Source of the DNA: an uncultured Eggerthellaceae bacterium
GTDB taxonomy: Bacteria; Actinomycetota; Coriobacteriia; Coriobacteriales; Eggerthellaceae
Length of the DNA: 64,000 bases
Direction of reading: 5' to 3'
NCBI GenBank assembly: GCA_947566075.1
Contig: CANOIM010000005.1
Span: 1-64,000, forward strand
The notes below the pieces were generated by a model. It was not told the DNA's origin. It was given only the letters and a program-made list of their open reading frames with translations, and searched no databases. The translations under genes and the position numbers were made by a program. Shown one piece after another: positions 18,130-26,281 of this stretch. Position 1 is the stretch's first letter; each line of letters starts with the position of its first letter.

Positions 18130-19377
18130 CTATCCCGTAAGGCCTAAGAGCCAATCGACCGCATTGACGATCTTGATCCCATCAGGAGTCACACCGCAAT
18201 GGAGCCTGTCAAGGGTGAGGAGGTACTTCGCGAAGCTGTCAGCCACTTCGTGGAAAGGAGCCGTTTCCCGCGCAAGCACCCTTTCGTCAGGGATCGATTC
18301 GCAAACTTGAATATAGATGCGCTCATCATGGCGGTGAGCAACGAAATCCACCTCTGACTGGGGAGTTGCTCCCACGAATACCTGGAATCCACGGCGCTTG
18401 AGTTCCATGAAGATAACGTTCTCCAGCTTGAATCCCATATCCCGCTGAGCGAACCCGATGGCCAGATTCCGCAGCCCAGTATCAACCCCATAGAATTTAC
18501 GCAGGGGGTTGAGGAGATTCTTCCCACCAAGACCCATCTGCGGAGCCTGGTACAGGATGTAGGCTTGCTCCAGAGCGGTGATATAATTCTCGAGTGTTTC
18601 CACCGACGTCTTCCAACCAGCGCTTCTAAGCGCCCCTTGGATCTTCCTTGATGAGAAGAGGCTGCCCGAAGTAGCGAAAAGATAGGTGCTCAAGCGCTCA
18701 AGGAGCGCGATGTCGCGAATGCCTACGCGAAGGGCCACGTCATTGAGCAGCACCGTGTCAGTCAAAGCGGAAAGCTCACGGATGATGAAGTCATCGCTGC
18801 CTTGGGCGAGCGAGAAGAGACTGGGCATGCCACCGTATCTCAGATAGGATGCAAAAGCGCTCTCTTGGACAGCCGTCCCTTCGGATCCAATCTTCCGGAA
18901 GGCGAGATATTCCTTGAAGCTCAAAGGGTAGACTTCTATCTTGGCCACCCGCCCTGCAAGATAAGTAGCAAGATCGCTTGAGAGCAGATGGGCATTGGAC
19001 CCGGTGATGTAGACATCGATGCCCGGTTCAGTATGCAACCGTCGAACGACCTTCTCCCAACCAGGCACATCCTGGATCTCATCCAGGAAGACATAGAATA
19101 GAACGTCACGATCCGATGCCTTCCAAGCCAGCACGACCTCATCAAGTAGCTGTTGTGCGCTATAGTCCAGGGGTTCTTCTAAAAGATCGAAGCGCTTGAA
19201 GAAGACATTCCCTGGATCAACCCCGCGATCCAAGAGTTGCTGCTGGAAGAGCATCAGCAGTGAGGATTTCCCACAGCGACGGACACCCTGGAGAACCTTC
19301 ACCTGCTGTGAGCCTTCGTAGGCTTCAAGCACGCTCAAGTAGGACGGCCGAGGGATCAAAGAGCTGTGGTCCATCAT
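18130..19377 (-). CDS. ATP-binding protein, AAA_14/DUF4143 family
   Basis: This 415-residue P-loop ATPase has Walker A GVRRCGKSS near residue 32, Walker B FYVFLDEIQDV and a sensor-like ITGSNA. The C-terminal half matches the DUF4143 region (LRNLAIGFAQRDMGFKLEN, a VDFVAH motif near residue 340). The VDF...H segment resembles a degenerate PD-(D/E)XK core. The family is common in gut bacteria and its function is not known. It lies inside the dcw insertion in the same direction as murG, 81 bp upstream of the chosen murG start. AAGGAG lies upstream of its ATG, and twin operator-like repeats precede it. Confidence 0.88.
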   Translation of the reverse strand: MMDHSSLIPRPSYLSVLEAYEGSQQVKVLQGVRRCGKSSLLMLFQQQLLDRGVDPGNVFFKRFDLLEEPLDYSAQQLLDEVVLAWKASDRDVLFYVFLDEIQDVPGWEKVVRRLHTEPGIDVYITGSNAHLLSSDLATYLAGRVAKIEVYPLSFKEYLAFRKIGSEGTAVQESAFASYLRYGGMPSLFSLAQGSDDFIIRELSALTDTVLLNDVALRVGIRDIALLERLSTYLFATSGSLFSSRKIQGALRSAGWKTSVETLENYITALEQAYILYQAPQMGLGGKNLLNPLRKFYGVDTGLRNLAIGFAQRDMGFKLENVIFMELKRRGFQVFVGATPQSEVDFVAHRHDERIYIQVCESIPDERVLARETAPFHEVADSFAKYLLTLDRLHCGVTPDGIKIVNAVDWLLGLTG

Positions 19378-19394
19378 CGCAACGCTCCTTTGCT

Positions 19395-19452
19395 TGTCAG
19401 TTATACCTGACAGTTTACCTCTATAAGACTATTTTGTCAGGTATGGATGACA
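19395..19452 (-). promoter_or_regulatory. Twin operator-like inverted repeats upstream of the ATPase
   Basis: TGTCA-N8-TGACA occurs at 19395-19412 (first bases TGTCAG, last CTGACA) and again at 19435-19452. The two copies are exactly 40 bp apart, about four helical turns. Both lie in the ATPase leader and just upstream of the toxin-antitoxin promoter. Confidence 0.55.
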
Positions 19453-19475
19453 GAAATAACCATTTTTCTACTAAG

Positions 19476-19503
19476 TTGACAACGTATACTCTGTTTCTAT
19501 AAT
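19476..19503 (+). promoter_or_regulatory. Strong promoter of the toxin-antitoxin pair
   Basis: A consensus TTGACA at 19476-19481 is followed after 16 bp by a consensus TATAAT at 19498-19503. The antitoxin ATG is at 19539. The sequence is much more AT-rich than its surroundings. Confidence 0.75.
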
Positions 19504-19538
19504 GAGTTTACATCGTATTCTCTTGAGAGGATCCCATC

Positions 19539-19763
19539 ATGGCCATGACCGCATCCGCCATCCGCTTCGACGCAGAAGAGAAGGAGTGGATAACGGCCTT
19601 CGCTGAGATGAACGGCATCACATTCTCCGCCCAGGTTCGCCAATGGACGCTGGAGCGCCTGGAAGATGAGATGGATGCGCGAGACCTGAAGCTGGCGGTG
19701 AAAGAAGACGATGGCACACGCACCAGTTGGGCAGATACCAAGCAAGAGCTAGGAATCGCATAG
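19539..19763 (+). CDS. RelB-like/DUF6290-type antitoxin
   Basis: The 74-residue protein starts with a ribbon-helix-helix type segment (ASAIRFDAEEKEWITAFAEM, then NGITFSAQVRQWTLERLEDE), which would bind the promoter DNA. A charged tail follows that would wrap around the toxin. It is driven by a consensus promoter and ends 3 bp before the toxin ATG, the usual TA arrangement. It neutralises the downstream RelE-like protein (family knowledge). It belongs to the accessory segment between ftsW and murG. Confidence 0.8.
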   Translation: MAMTASAIRFDAEEKEWITAFAEMNGITFSAQVRQWTLERLEDEMDARDLKLAVKEDDGTRTSWADTKQELGIA

Positions 19764-19766
19764 CCT

Positions 19767-20042
19767 ATGGGTTATCGCGTTGAGCTGACCAACCGCGCCA
19801 AGAAACAGTTGGCTGCCCTTGACGAGAAAACGCTTGCCTTCGTAGGTGCATTCATCGATCAACTGGATGGCTGCGAGGATCCACGGTCTCTTCCCAATAC
19901 GAAGAAGCTGCAAGGGATCGCTTATGGATGGCGTTGGCGCGTGGGGACGTACCGTATCCTGGGCATTATCGACGATGACCGGATCGTCATCGAGCTCTTC
20001 CGCATCGGCCACCGGCGAGATGTATACCGAAGGCTGAGATAG
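19767..20042 (+). CDS. RelE/ParE-superfamily toxin
   Basis: This 91-residue basic protein has the compact RelE fold: two N-terminal helices (NRAKKQLAALDEKTLAFVGAF), then YGWRWRVGTYRILGIIDDDRIVIEL and a C-terminal GHRRDVYRRL. The Arg in RVGTYR and the final R-x-x-Y are typical of ribosome-dependent RelE mRNases. It starts 3 bp after the antitoxin stop. Whether it cuts mRNA or acts on gyrase like ParE cannot be decided, but the C-terminal GHRRDVY pattern favours the RelE side. Confidence 0.82.
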   Translation: MGYRVELTNRAKKQLAALDEKTLAFVGAFIDQLDGCEDPRSLPNTKKLQGIAYGWRWRVGTYRILGIIDDDRIVIELFRIGHRRDVYRRLR

Positions 20043-20123
20043 CAGAAACGTAAAAAGCGAAGAGAGCCGGGCTTTTCATTGCATATGCACTTACCGAGTG
20101 CATAGCGAAAGGAACCGTAACCG

Positions 20124-20480
20124 CTACCATCCCTTGCCGCTTTGCATCTCAGCGAACTCAAGATGCAGCTTCTTGCTTTCACGCCAGTCTGCGAGCTGTT
20201 CGCAAATATCTTCATACCTGAAGGACTCGAATCCCATCTCTTCACCATATTCAACAGCGCGCTCATAGTCAGGATGGTCTGCTTTTCCCGTCTTTTAATC
20301 CGAAGTCATAAAGATGATGGCCGAGCCACCCGAATATAGTCTGGATGATGATATGAAGATCGAGAAAGGATGCGTGAGATCAGAGATCAAAGACGGGTAA
20401 TATGCCATAGAACCTCTTCCCGGTCAGCTGCCTGCCAAAACCCATGAGAAGATGCTATCACCATAGAGCGGCTGATCGCT
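20124..20480 (-). pseudogene. Decayed unidentified gene
   Basis: Between the RelE gene and the nuclease gene there is no intact ORF, but the minus strand keeps protein-like stretches in shifting frames. Positions 20294-20124 read KTGKADHPDYERAVEYGEEM and onward for 56 codons to a TAG, with strongly protein-like composition. It joins, after a one-base shift at an AAAA run near 20297, an upstream frame reading IFGWLGHHLYDFGL. Further upstream, MSLSDQPLYGDSIFSWVL appears before a stop. I do not recognise the family. Several frameshifts and a stop suggest an old, inactivated accessory gene. Confidence 0.45.
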
Positions 20481-20586
20481 CAGCGACATCTGCTCTTTTA
20501 TGATAAGCACTGTAGCCGAGCATCTTCCTTCGATGCCCTCATCACTCAAAAGCATCGATCATCTTGTGGAGCGATCAGTGGAAAAC

Positions 20587-21462
20587 CTACAGTCCGTTTT
20601 CCACCATGAGGATGTTGAGAGCATCAGAGTTTTCCACAACGGACTCGAGTTCAGCGAGGCGACCTTCTGAGGAGAGCTTGGCGATGAGGGTCTGGAAGCG
20701 GTCGCGCTCTTCGGTCTTGCCTTCAGCTTTCCCTTTAGCTTCACCTTCTGCGAGGCCTTTGGCTTTACCTTTAGCTTCGCCCTCTGCAAGGCCTTCGGCT
20801 ATGCCCTCTTCCCGAGCGGCATTCAACCTGACCTGCATGTCCATCTCTGGCGTCATGAAGCCCAAGGCGAGCTCCTTCCATGGCTCTTCGGTATTGGCGA
20901 GCCTCACCTGCTCATCGAGCGTTATGGCAAGGTCTCCTTCAACGCGTCCCGTATGGACATATTGTAGCAAGCGCGAGAGGCTCTCATCATGAGCTTTGTC
21001 CCAGGCAGGGGCATTGAGGGCTATCCAGTGCATGCCATCCTTCAGGTCAAGGTCTGTTGCCTCTCGGCAAGCATGCTCGAGGGTGTATCTGGGAAGGCCC
21101 TGGTCGAATGGATCGTAATCGCAAAGGAAGATGATGTAGCTCTCGGGCAGCCCATCGAAGCCAGCTCCCTTGGGCAGGGATGCCGTGTCCATGCAAGCCT
21201 GGTAGTAGCGCATCCTGCGTGCTATGTGCGGTTCTCTCACGGATTGCATCTCGATGTCATAGACCTTGTTCCCTGACTTTGCGAACACGTCCATCCTGAC
21301 ACCCCTGCCCGTAAGATAGGGCTTCTCAGAGTGCTCATCGTCAATGTATTCGATATGCCCTACCTCTATGCCGAGTATGGTCTCCAGCATCATGGCGCAG
21401 ACTTTAGGGTCACGCACCACTCTGTCGAACATGGGCCAGTCCCTGATGGTGAGGTCTCTCAT
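20587..21462 (-). CDS. PD-(D/E)XK nuclease family 'transposase' (Rpn/PF12784-like)
   Basis: The protein matches the family annotated as PD-(D/E)XK nuclease or Rpn recombination-promoting nuclease. It begins LTIRDWPMFDRVVRDPKVC and has the nuclease core GVRMDVFAKSGNKVYDIEMQ (D in RMDV, E in DIEMQ, Q) followed by RMRYYQACMD and YIIFLCDYDPF. I choose the ATG at 21462 (291 residues) because GGAAAGGGGAAG precedes it; an upstream start at 21549 lacks a ribosome site. The tail contains 12-residue repeats rich in Ala, Glu, Gly and Lys. Family members promote RecA-independent recombination in some bacteria. Function here is inferred only. Confidence 0.85.
   Translation of the reverse strand: MRDLTIRDWPMFDRVVRDPKVCAMMLETILGIEVGHIEYIDDEHSEKPYLTGRGVRMDVFAKSGNKVYDIEMQSVREPHIARRMRYYQACMDTASLPKGAGFDGLPESYIIFLCDYDPFDQGLPRYTLEHACREATDLDLKDGMHWIALNAPAWDKAHDESLSRLLQYVHTGRVEGDLAITLDEQVRLANTEEPWKELALGFMTPEMDMQVRLNAAREEGIAEGLAEGEAKGKAKGLAEGEAKGKAEGKTEERDRFQTLIAKLSSEGRLAELESVVENSDALNILMVENGL
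20719..20790 (-). repeat. 36-bp tandem repeat in the nuclease gene
   Basis: Two imperfect 36-bp units (20719-20754, 20755-20790) plus a partial third encode the 12-residue LAEGEAKGKAKG-type repeat. Copy number is likely to vary between strains. Confidence 0.7.
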
Positions 21463-21706
21463 GCATCTTCCCCTTTCCTTGAAACCTTTTCCAAGGAAAG
21501 ACCTTAACCATGGGACCTGACAGATATCTGACAGGAGCGTGTCACCCATCCGTGCAGGATCAACCAGATTCCTTCACCGATCCATCAAGGATCCTTCATG
21601 GGTTCGACACGGATGTCCTTAGAACCTGCATCAGGATGTGCGAGAGCTCAGGGCAAGCTGTGATCAGTCCGACCTCACGGACAACGAATGCTTTCTTGCG
21701 ACCCCC

Positions 21707-21778
21707 GGACAGGAACGAGTTCCTGTCCCTACGAGACCGACCTGCAACCCTCATCCGTAGGTGCTGGCTTGCCAGCAC
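21707..21778. repeat. Pair of REP palindromes with inward GTAG feet
   Basis: At 21707-21733 GGACAGGAAC-GA-GTTCCTGTCC is followed by CTACG. At 21756-21778 CGTAG is followed by GTGCTGGC-TT-GCCAGCAC. The feet face each other across 22 bp. Confidence 0.7.
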
Positions 21779-21898
21779 GAAGCCCTTGCCCTTTGCCGCC
21801 GCGACCAAAGGATTCGAGCAAGGAAGCGGAAGCGGCGGCCTATGGTTAGGCGCCGCAGAGGGCGAACAGGCTTGATGGATCAACCGGCGCACTTTCTT

Positions 21899-22099
21899 GG
21901 GCGCAGGAGCGCCCATAATCCACCCGGATGGGGCAGCAACCCAGGCGCGCGGAGCGCGTGATCTCACGCCGAATGGCGTGATATATGACGGAAGGCCGAT
22001 GCTTTTCGGCCTTCCGTACACTTGGCGGCCGCGAATAGCGGATGCCCGCAGTGGTGATGCGGGCCCGCAGGGCCCCATCAGCAGTGCGGGAGGTTTTTT
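21899..22099. other. Array of tight hairpins, ending in a terminator-like stem
   Basis: Perfect hairpins follow one another: GGGCGC-4-GCGCCC (21899-21914), TCACGCC-GAAT-GGCGTGA (21964-21981), ACGGAAGGCCGA with a 6-nt loop (21988-22017) and CCCGCA-7-TGCGGG (22045-22063). The last is CCCGCA...TGCGGG plus T6 (22064-22099), which on the plus strand looks like an intrinsic terminator. No ORF is convincing in this stretch. Confidence 0.5.
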
Positions 22100-22111
22100 A
22101 GTTGTTGCAGA

Positions 22112-22236
22112 GAAGGCACCCGGGCATGCGGAGCCGAGGTCAAGCCAAAGGAGCCGAGAAATCCACTTTTCCGTGAGGTTCGGAAAAGTTAGTTCGAGGC
22201 GACGACGCGTCGAGGCGAGCATGCCCGGGTGCCTTC
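22112..22236. other. 125-bp element with 18-bp perfect terminal inverted repeats
   Basis: The arms at 22112-22129 and 22219-22236 are perfect 18-base complements (beginning GAAGGCACC). The interior holds a 9-bp hairpin (ACTTTTCCG/CGGAAAAGT), a GGAGCCGAG-like direct repeat and TCGAGGCGA twice. It could be a structured RNA or a miniature mobile element. Confidence 0.45.
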
Positions 22237-22272
22237 CAAGGAACGTGAGACAAAAGGATCCGTTCACTCGCG

Positions 22273-22313
22273 TCAAGGCCAAACCGCTTCGCGGTTGCTT
22301 CGCAAGCCTTGAC
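22273..22313. other. Nested hairpin
   Basis: GTCAAGGC at 22273-22280 pairs with GCCTTGAC at 22306-22313. An inner AACCGC/GCGGTT stem with a TTC loop lies inside. There is no T-run. Confidence 0.4.
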
Positions 22314-22321
22314 TCTCATGG

Positions 22322-22404
22322 TTCGGGGTATCACAAATGATATACCCCGAATCGCTACGTTCAGGATGACAAATGTGGGCATCAAGATCGGGTGCCCACC
22401 TACG
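22322..22404 (-). repeat. Two adjacent REP elements downstream of ftsW
   Basis: TTCGGGGTAT...ATACCCCGAA ends in CTACG at 22355-22359. GTGGGCATC-AAGATCG-GGTGCCCAC ends in CTACG at 22400-22404. The second has the same 9-7-9 plan as copies at 16920 and 41375, with one arm mismatch. Confidence 0.65.
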
Positions 22405-22481
22405 ATGATCATAGTTGCGACGTTAGAGCCCGCGAATGCGGGCGAGATTGAAAAAGTGAGCGAGGTGAAGGAGAGAGAACC

Positions 22482-23687
22482 CTATCGGTTGCGGATGACG
22501 CGGAGGTCGTCGCGGGCCTTGTCGAAGGAGCGGTCTGGGGCTGAGGCATGCTGAACCGACAGGATGAGCCCCACGATGAGCAGCGAGGATATGACCGAGG
22601 TACCCCCTGAGGAGATGAACGGCAGCGGCTTGCCCGTAGTGGGGAACACGCCGATGGCGCAGCCGATGTTCAGGAATGCCTGGAACACCAGCATGATGGC
22701 GCAGCCACCCGCGATCATGGAACCCAGGCTATCAGGAGCCCCACTGGAGATCTTCAAGGAAGCGAAGAGGAACAACAGGAACAGCCCGATGACCGCAAGC
22801 GCCCCCACAAGCCCCATCTCTTCCCCCAGCACGGCGAAGATGAAGTCAGAATCAGAGGCGAAGAGATACTGGTACTTCTCGTGGGAGTTGCCGATGCCCA
22901 CGCCGAAGAGCCCCCCTTCGGCTAAGGCGAAGTAAGAGCGGATGATGTTGTAGCCTGACCCTAAGCCCCCTTCGCCATCATTCCAGGGATCAAGGTACAC
23001 GAAGCGGTTGGACCGGTACCCGCTGCCCAAGGTACCTCCCACCACCGCCAGCACGCCTAGGGCTGCGATGGCCACCAAAGACCAGGCAGGGAACCCCCCT
23101 ATCCAGAGCACCGCGAAGATGCCCACGGCACAGATGAGCGTGGTGCCTAGGTCAGATTGGGTCAGGTACATGAACCCTAAGGGTGCGGCGATGAGTATGA
23201 CCAGTTCGATGATGGAGAGGCGGAAATCTATCTCGCCTATCTGGAAGCGGTGGGCGATGCGGATGGTCATGAGCAGCAGCGCTACCTTGATGAATTCCGA
23301 GGGCTGCATGCCGATGGGTCCGATGTAGAGCCACCGCTTAGCGCCGTTGACTTCAGTGCCCGCAATGAACGTGAGCAACAGCAGCACTATGCAGAAACCC
23401 CAGAACGCCCAGGTCAGGCGTCCTGCCCAAGCATGATAGGGGATGAACTGCCAGGTGATCACGCAAGCCACGATACCGACGGCCACATAGACCGCCTGGC
23501 CGAATACATCCTTGTAAGGGCTCTTCCCTTGAGCCGACAGATCCGCAGAGGAGGCAGAGAACACCATCAGGAGTCCCACGACCACCAATGCGAACACGGC
23601 AGCCAAGAGGATGATGCTGGCCACCTTCGTCTCAGAAGCAGGACGCACCTCTCCGCCCCCTCGCCTGCTGCGTGCCTCCCGTGCCAT
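22482..23687 (-). CDS. ftsW: Septal peptidoglycan polymerase FtsW
   Basis: This SEDS-family integral membrane glycosyltransferase polymerises lipid II at the septum together with FtsI. About ten hydrophobic segments are visible in 401 residues, with the conserved GSGYNIIRSYFALAEGGLFG loop, the FIFAVLGEEMGL motif and the C-terminal TGKPLPFISSGGTSVISSL signature. It follows murD by 18 bp. The normal next gene, murG, is displaced by the accessory insertion, so ftsW ends a sub-operon here and is followed by REP elements. Confidence 0.95.
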   Translation of the reverse strand: MAREARSRRGGGEVRPASETKVASIILLAAVFALVVVGLLMVFSASSADLSAQGKSPYKDVFGQAVYVAVGIVACVITWQFIPYHAWAGRLTWAFWGFCIVLLLLTFIAGTEVNGAKRWLYIGPIGMQPSEFIKVALLLMTIRIAHRFQIGEIDFRLSIIELVILIAAPLGFMYLTQSDLGTTLICAVGIFAVLWIGGFPAWSLVAIAALGVLAVVGGTLGSGYRSNRFVYLDPWNDGEGGLGSGYNIIRSYFALAEGGLFGVGIGNSHEKYQYLFASDSDFIFAVLGEEMGLVGALAVIGLFLLFLFASLKISSGAPDSLGSMIAGGCAIMLVFQAFLNIGCAIGVFPTTGKPLPFISSGGTSVISSLLIVGLILSVQHASAPDRSFDKARDDLRVIRNR

Positions 23688-23705
23688 CAGCCTATCCCAA
23701 GCATC

Positions 23706-25223
23706 CTAGGCATCCCTGCGGCCCAGAGCGCGCACGAGGTCCTTGAAATGTTGGCCGCGCTCTTCGAAGCAGGTGAATTCATCGAAGGAGGCGCACGCCG
23801 GTGAGAGGAGCACCACATCTCCCGCTTCGGCGATGCCCACCGCTTGGGCGAAGGCCTCATTGAAGGTGTCTGCGCAGAGAAGGCGCAGGAAGCTGTCAGA
23901 ACGAGCAAGCTTCTCTTGGAAGGCTGCCTCGAAGCGCTCCTTGGCCTCACCGAAGACCACCACGGCCTTCCCGTGCTCTTCGCAAGCATCCACCAGCTCA
24001 TCCAACGGACCCAGCTTATCGCGCCCACCCAACATCACGATCAATGGACGCCCGGGGAAAGCGGTGAGCGCCACCAGCGTTGCGTCAACATTGGTGGCTT
24101 TGGAATCATTGTAGAAGCTCACGCCTCGCACCTCACCCGCAGGCTCTATGCGGTGCTCAAGGGGCTTGAAGCTGGCCAAGGCCTGGGTGACCTTCCCTGC
24201 ATCTGCTCCCAGAGCGATGGCTGCAGCAGAGGCGGCCAGAGCGTTGACCACGTTATGGACACCCCGGATCTGAAGGCTGTCTGCATCCAAGAGCGCATAT
24301 TCGCCCTCTTCATAAGCCACGTGGAGGTGATGGGCATCGTCCAAGAAAGCTGCGTTGGCAGCACCGCAGGCGATGCGCATGTCCCCTGTGATGCCCGCTT
24401 TCGTGCCCAGGGGGATATAGGTGAACCCCTGGCGCGCCTCCGCCTTGCGCAGGCGCTTGACCTCTTCGCACACGCGGTCATTGGTGGCATCCAGGATGGC
24501 GCAACCCCCCGCAGCTTCCATGTTCGCCAGCATGTTCCCTTTAGCTTGGGCATAGGCCTCGAAGCTGCCGTGCCAGACCAGGTGATCCGGCGTTATTCCC
24601 AGGAAGATGCCAGCCTCAGGGGCGAAGGCGCGGATGCTGGCCAGCTGATAGGAGGAGACCTCAGCCACATAGATGCGCCGTTTGCCGCAAAGGCAGGCGT
24701 CATCTTCTAGCACATCCTGGGCCACCACATGGATGCAAGCATCCCCTATGTTCCCGCAGGCTGCCGCCGCGAACCCCGCGTCCGTGAGCAGATGGGCCAG
24801 CAGGGCTGTGGTAGTGGTCTTGCCATTGGTACCAGTGATGCCCACCCAAAGAGCGTCTTGGGGGCTCTCCCGCCAAGCCAGTTCAACTTCGCTGATGAGC
24901 TCCGCGCTGGCAGCTTGGGCGCTTCGGTAGAACTCGCTGGATGCAGAGATGCCGGGGCTTGCGATGCACAGGCTGAATTGGCCTGCCACCTCATCAGAGA
25001 AGACCACCGTGACCCCTGCCGCTTCCAGGCGGTCAGTCTCAGGGGTGGGGGCGCTTCCTTCGCCTGCGAAGACGGTGAGCGAAGATGTGCGCCCAGCAGG
25101 CTGGCGCAGGAGGTAATCCAACACGGCTGTGCCAGACACCCCTAACCCCAGCACGCACACATCTCCAAGGCAGGCTGGGGCACACCTCCTGCCTTCGACC
25201 AGATCACGGTTAGCTTCGCCCAT
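23706..25223 (-). CDS. murD: UDP-N-acetylmuramoylalanine-D-glutamate ligase
   Basis: MurD adds D-Glu to UDP-MurNAc-L-Ala. The N-terminal VLGLGVSGTAVLDYL loop, P-loop GITGTNGKTTTTALL, central HLVWHGSFEAY and C-terminal NDSKATNVDATLVAL motifs are all present. At 505 residues it is slightly longer than average because of a Cys-containing N-terminal extension and a small insert around DVLEDDACLCGKRRIYV. It begins 11 bp after mraY. Confidence 0.96.
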   Translation of the reverse strand: MGEANRDLVEGRRCAPACLGDVCVLGLGVSGTAVLDYLLRQPAGRTSSLTVFAGEGSAPTPETDRLEAAGVTVVFSDEVAGQFSLCIASPGISASSEFYRSAQAASAELISEVELAWRESPQDALWVGITGTNGKTTTTALLAHLLTDAGFAAAACGNIGDACIHVVAQDVLEDDACLCGKRRIYVAEVSSYQLASIRAFAPEAGIFLGITPDHLVWHGSFEAYAQAKGNMLANMEAAGGCAILDATNDRVCEEVKRLRKAEARQGFTYIPLGTKAGITGDMRIACGAANAAFLDDAHHLHVAYEEGEYALLDADSLQIRGVHNVVNALAASAAAIALGADAGKVTQALASFKPLEHRIEPAGEVRGVSFYNDSKATNVDATLVALTAFPGRPLIVMLGGRDKLGPLDELVDACEEHGKAVVVFGEAKERFEAAFQEKLARSDSFLRLLCADTFNEAFAQAVGIAEAGDVVLLSPACASFDEFTCFEERGQHFKDLVRALGRRDA

Positions 25224-25234
25224 AGGAGCACCTC

Positions 25235-26281
25235 CTAGGAGATCACGAGCGAACTGGAGAAGTAGAGGACGAACCCGCAGGCTGCCAGCAGACCAGAGAT
25301 GATCCAGAAACGCACCACGACCTTCGTCTCGCTCCAGCCCTTCTTCTCGAAATGATGATGGAGCGGGGCCATCAGGAAGACCCGCTCGCCAGTGCGGCGG
25401 AAATGGGACACCTGGATGATGACCGAGAGAGCCTCAGCCACGAACAGGCCGCCGATGATGATGACGATGAACTCCGTCTTGGTGACCACAGCCAGGCAAC
25501 CGAGCGCCTGCCCCAAAGCCAGAGAGCCCGTATCCCCCATGAAGATGTCTGCAGGATGGGAGTTGTACCAGAGAAAGCCCACGCAGGCCCCCGCGATGGC
25601 CGCCGAGAAGATGGCGGGTTCCAACAGGTTCTCCCGGAAGGCGATGGCCGCCATGACGATCATGACCATCATCACCGTACCCGATGCCAGGCCGTCCAGA
25701 CCGTCAGTCAGGTTCACGGCATTGGAGAGCCCCATGAGCAGGATGAGGTCGAAGAGGACATAGAGCCAGGGGATGGAGATAGACGCATCTCCCACCGGGA
25801 TGACCGTGGTCCATACCCCCAGATCAAGGGTGCAGATGAAGGGGATTTCCACCACCGGGGAGACCCCCAGCATGTTCACCGCACACAGGATGAACCCGAG
25901 GGATATGAGGAACTGGAAGATGAGCTTGGCGGCGGGAGTGAGCCCCAAGGAACGCGCATGGGCGATGGAGGAGATGTCATCCACAAGCCCCAAGAGCCCC
26001 GTGAGGAGCACGGCTCCTAAGAGCAAGTAGGTCTCAGGGTCAGGAACGCCCATGATGAAGGTGGCCAGCGCCACGGCGATGAGCATCACGATGCCGCCCA
26101 TGGTGGGCGTGCCGCTCTTCACCAGGTGGGTCTGGGGGCCGTCATCGCGTACCTGTTGACCAATGTGTTCGGCCTTCAGCAACTTGATGAGAAGGGGCGT
26201 GAGGACGATGACCACCAAAAGGGCGATCACCACCGCCATGAAGACGAGGAAGGTGGGGTAATGTTGGAAGTAGGAGAACAT
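25235..26281 (-). CDS. mraY: Phospho-MurNAc-pentapeptide transferase
   Basis: MraY transfers phospho-MurNAc-pentapeptide to undecaprenyl phosphate, making lipid I in the membrane. The protein has about ten membrane segments. LVDDISS, NLTDGLDGLA and FMGDTGSLALG supply the metal-binding and catalytic aspartates, and PLHHHFEKKGWSE is the family signature. At 348 residues the length is normal. Its ATG directly abuts the murF TAG stop, so translation is probably coupled. Confidence 0.97.
   Translation of the reverse strand: MFSYFQHYPTFLVFMAVVIALLVVIVLTPLLIKLLKAEHIGQQVRDDGPQTHLVKSGTPTMGGIVMLIAVALATFIMGVPDPETYLLLGAVLLTGLLGLVDDISSIAHARSLGLTPAAKLIFQFLISLGFILCAVNMLGVSPVVEIPFICTLDLGVWTTVIPVGDASISIPWLYVLFDLILLMGLSNAVNLTDGLDGLASGTVMMVMIVMAAIAFRENLLEPAIFSAAIAGACVGFLWYNSHPADIFMGDTGSLALGQALGCLAVVTKTEFIVIIIGGLFVAEALSVIIQVSHFRRTGERVFLMAPLHHHFEKKGWSETKVVVRFWIISGLLAACGFVLYFSSSLVIS

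Noticed and set aside
18097..22481. dcw insertion considered as a prophage or integrative element
   Set aside because: No integrase, phage structural genes or att repeats are seen. Only accessory genes and hairpins are present.
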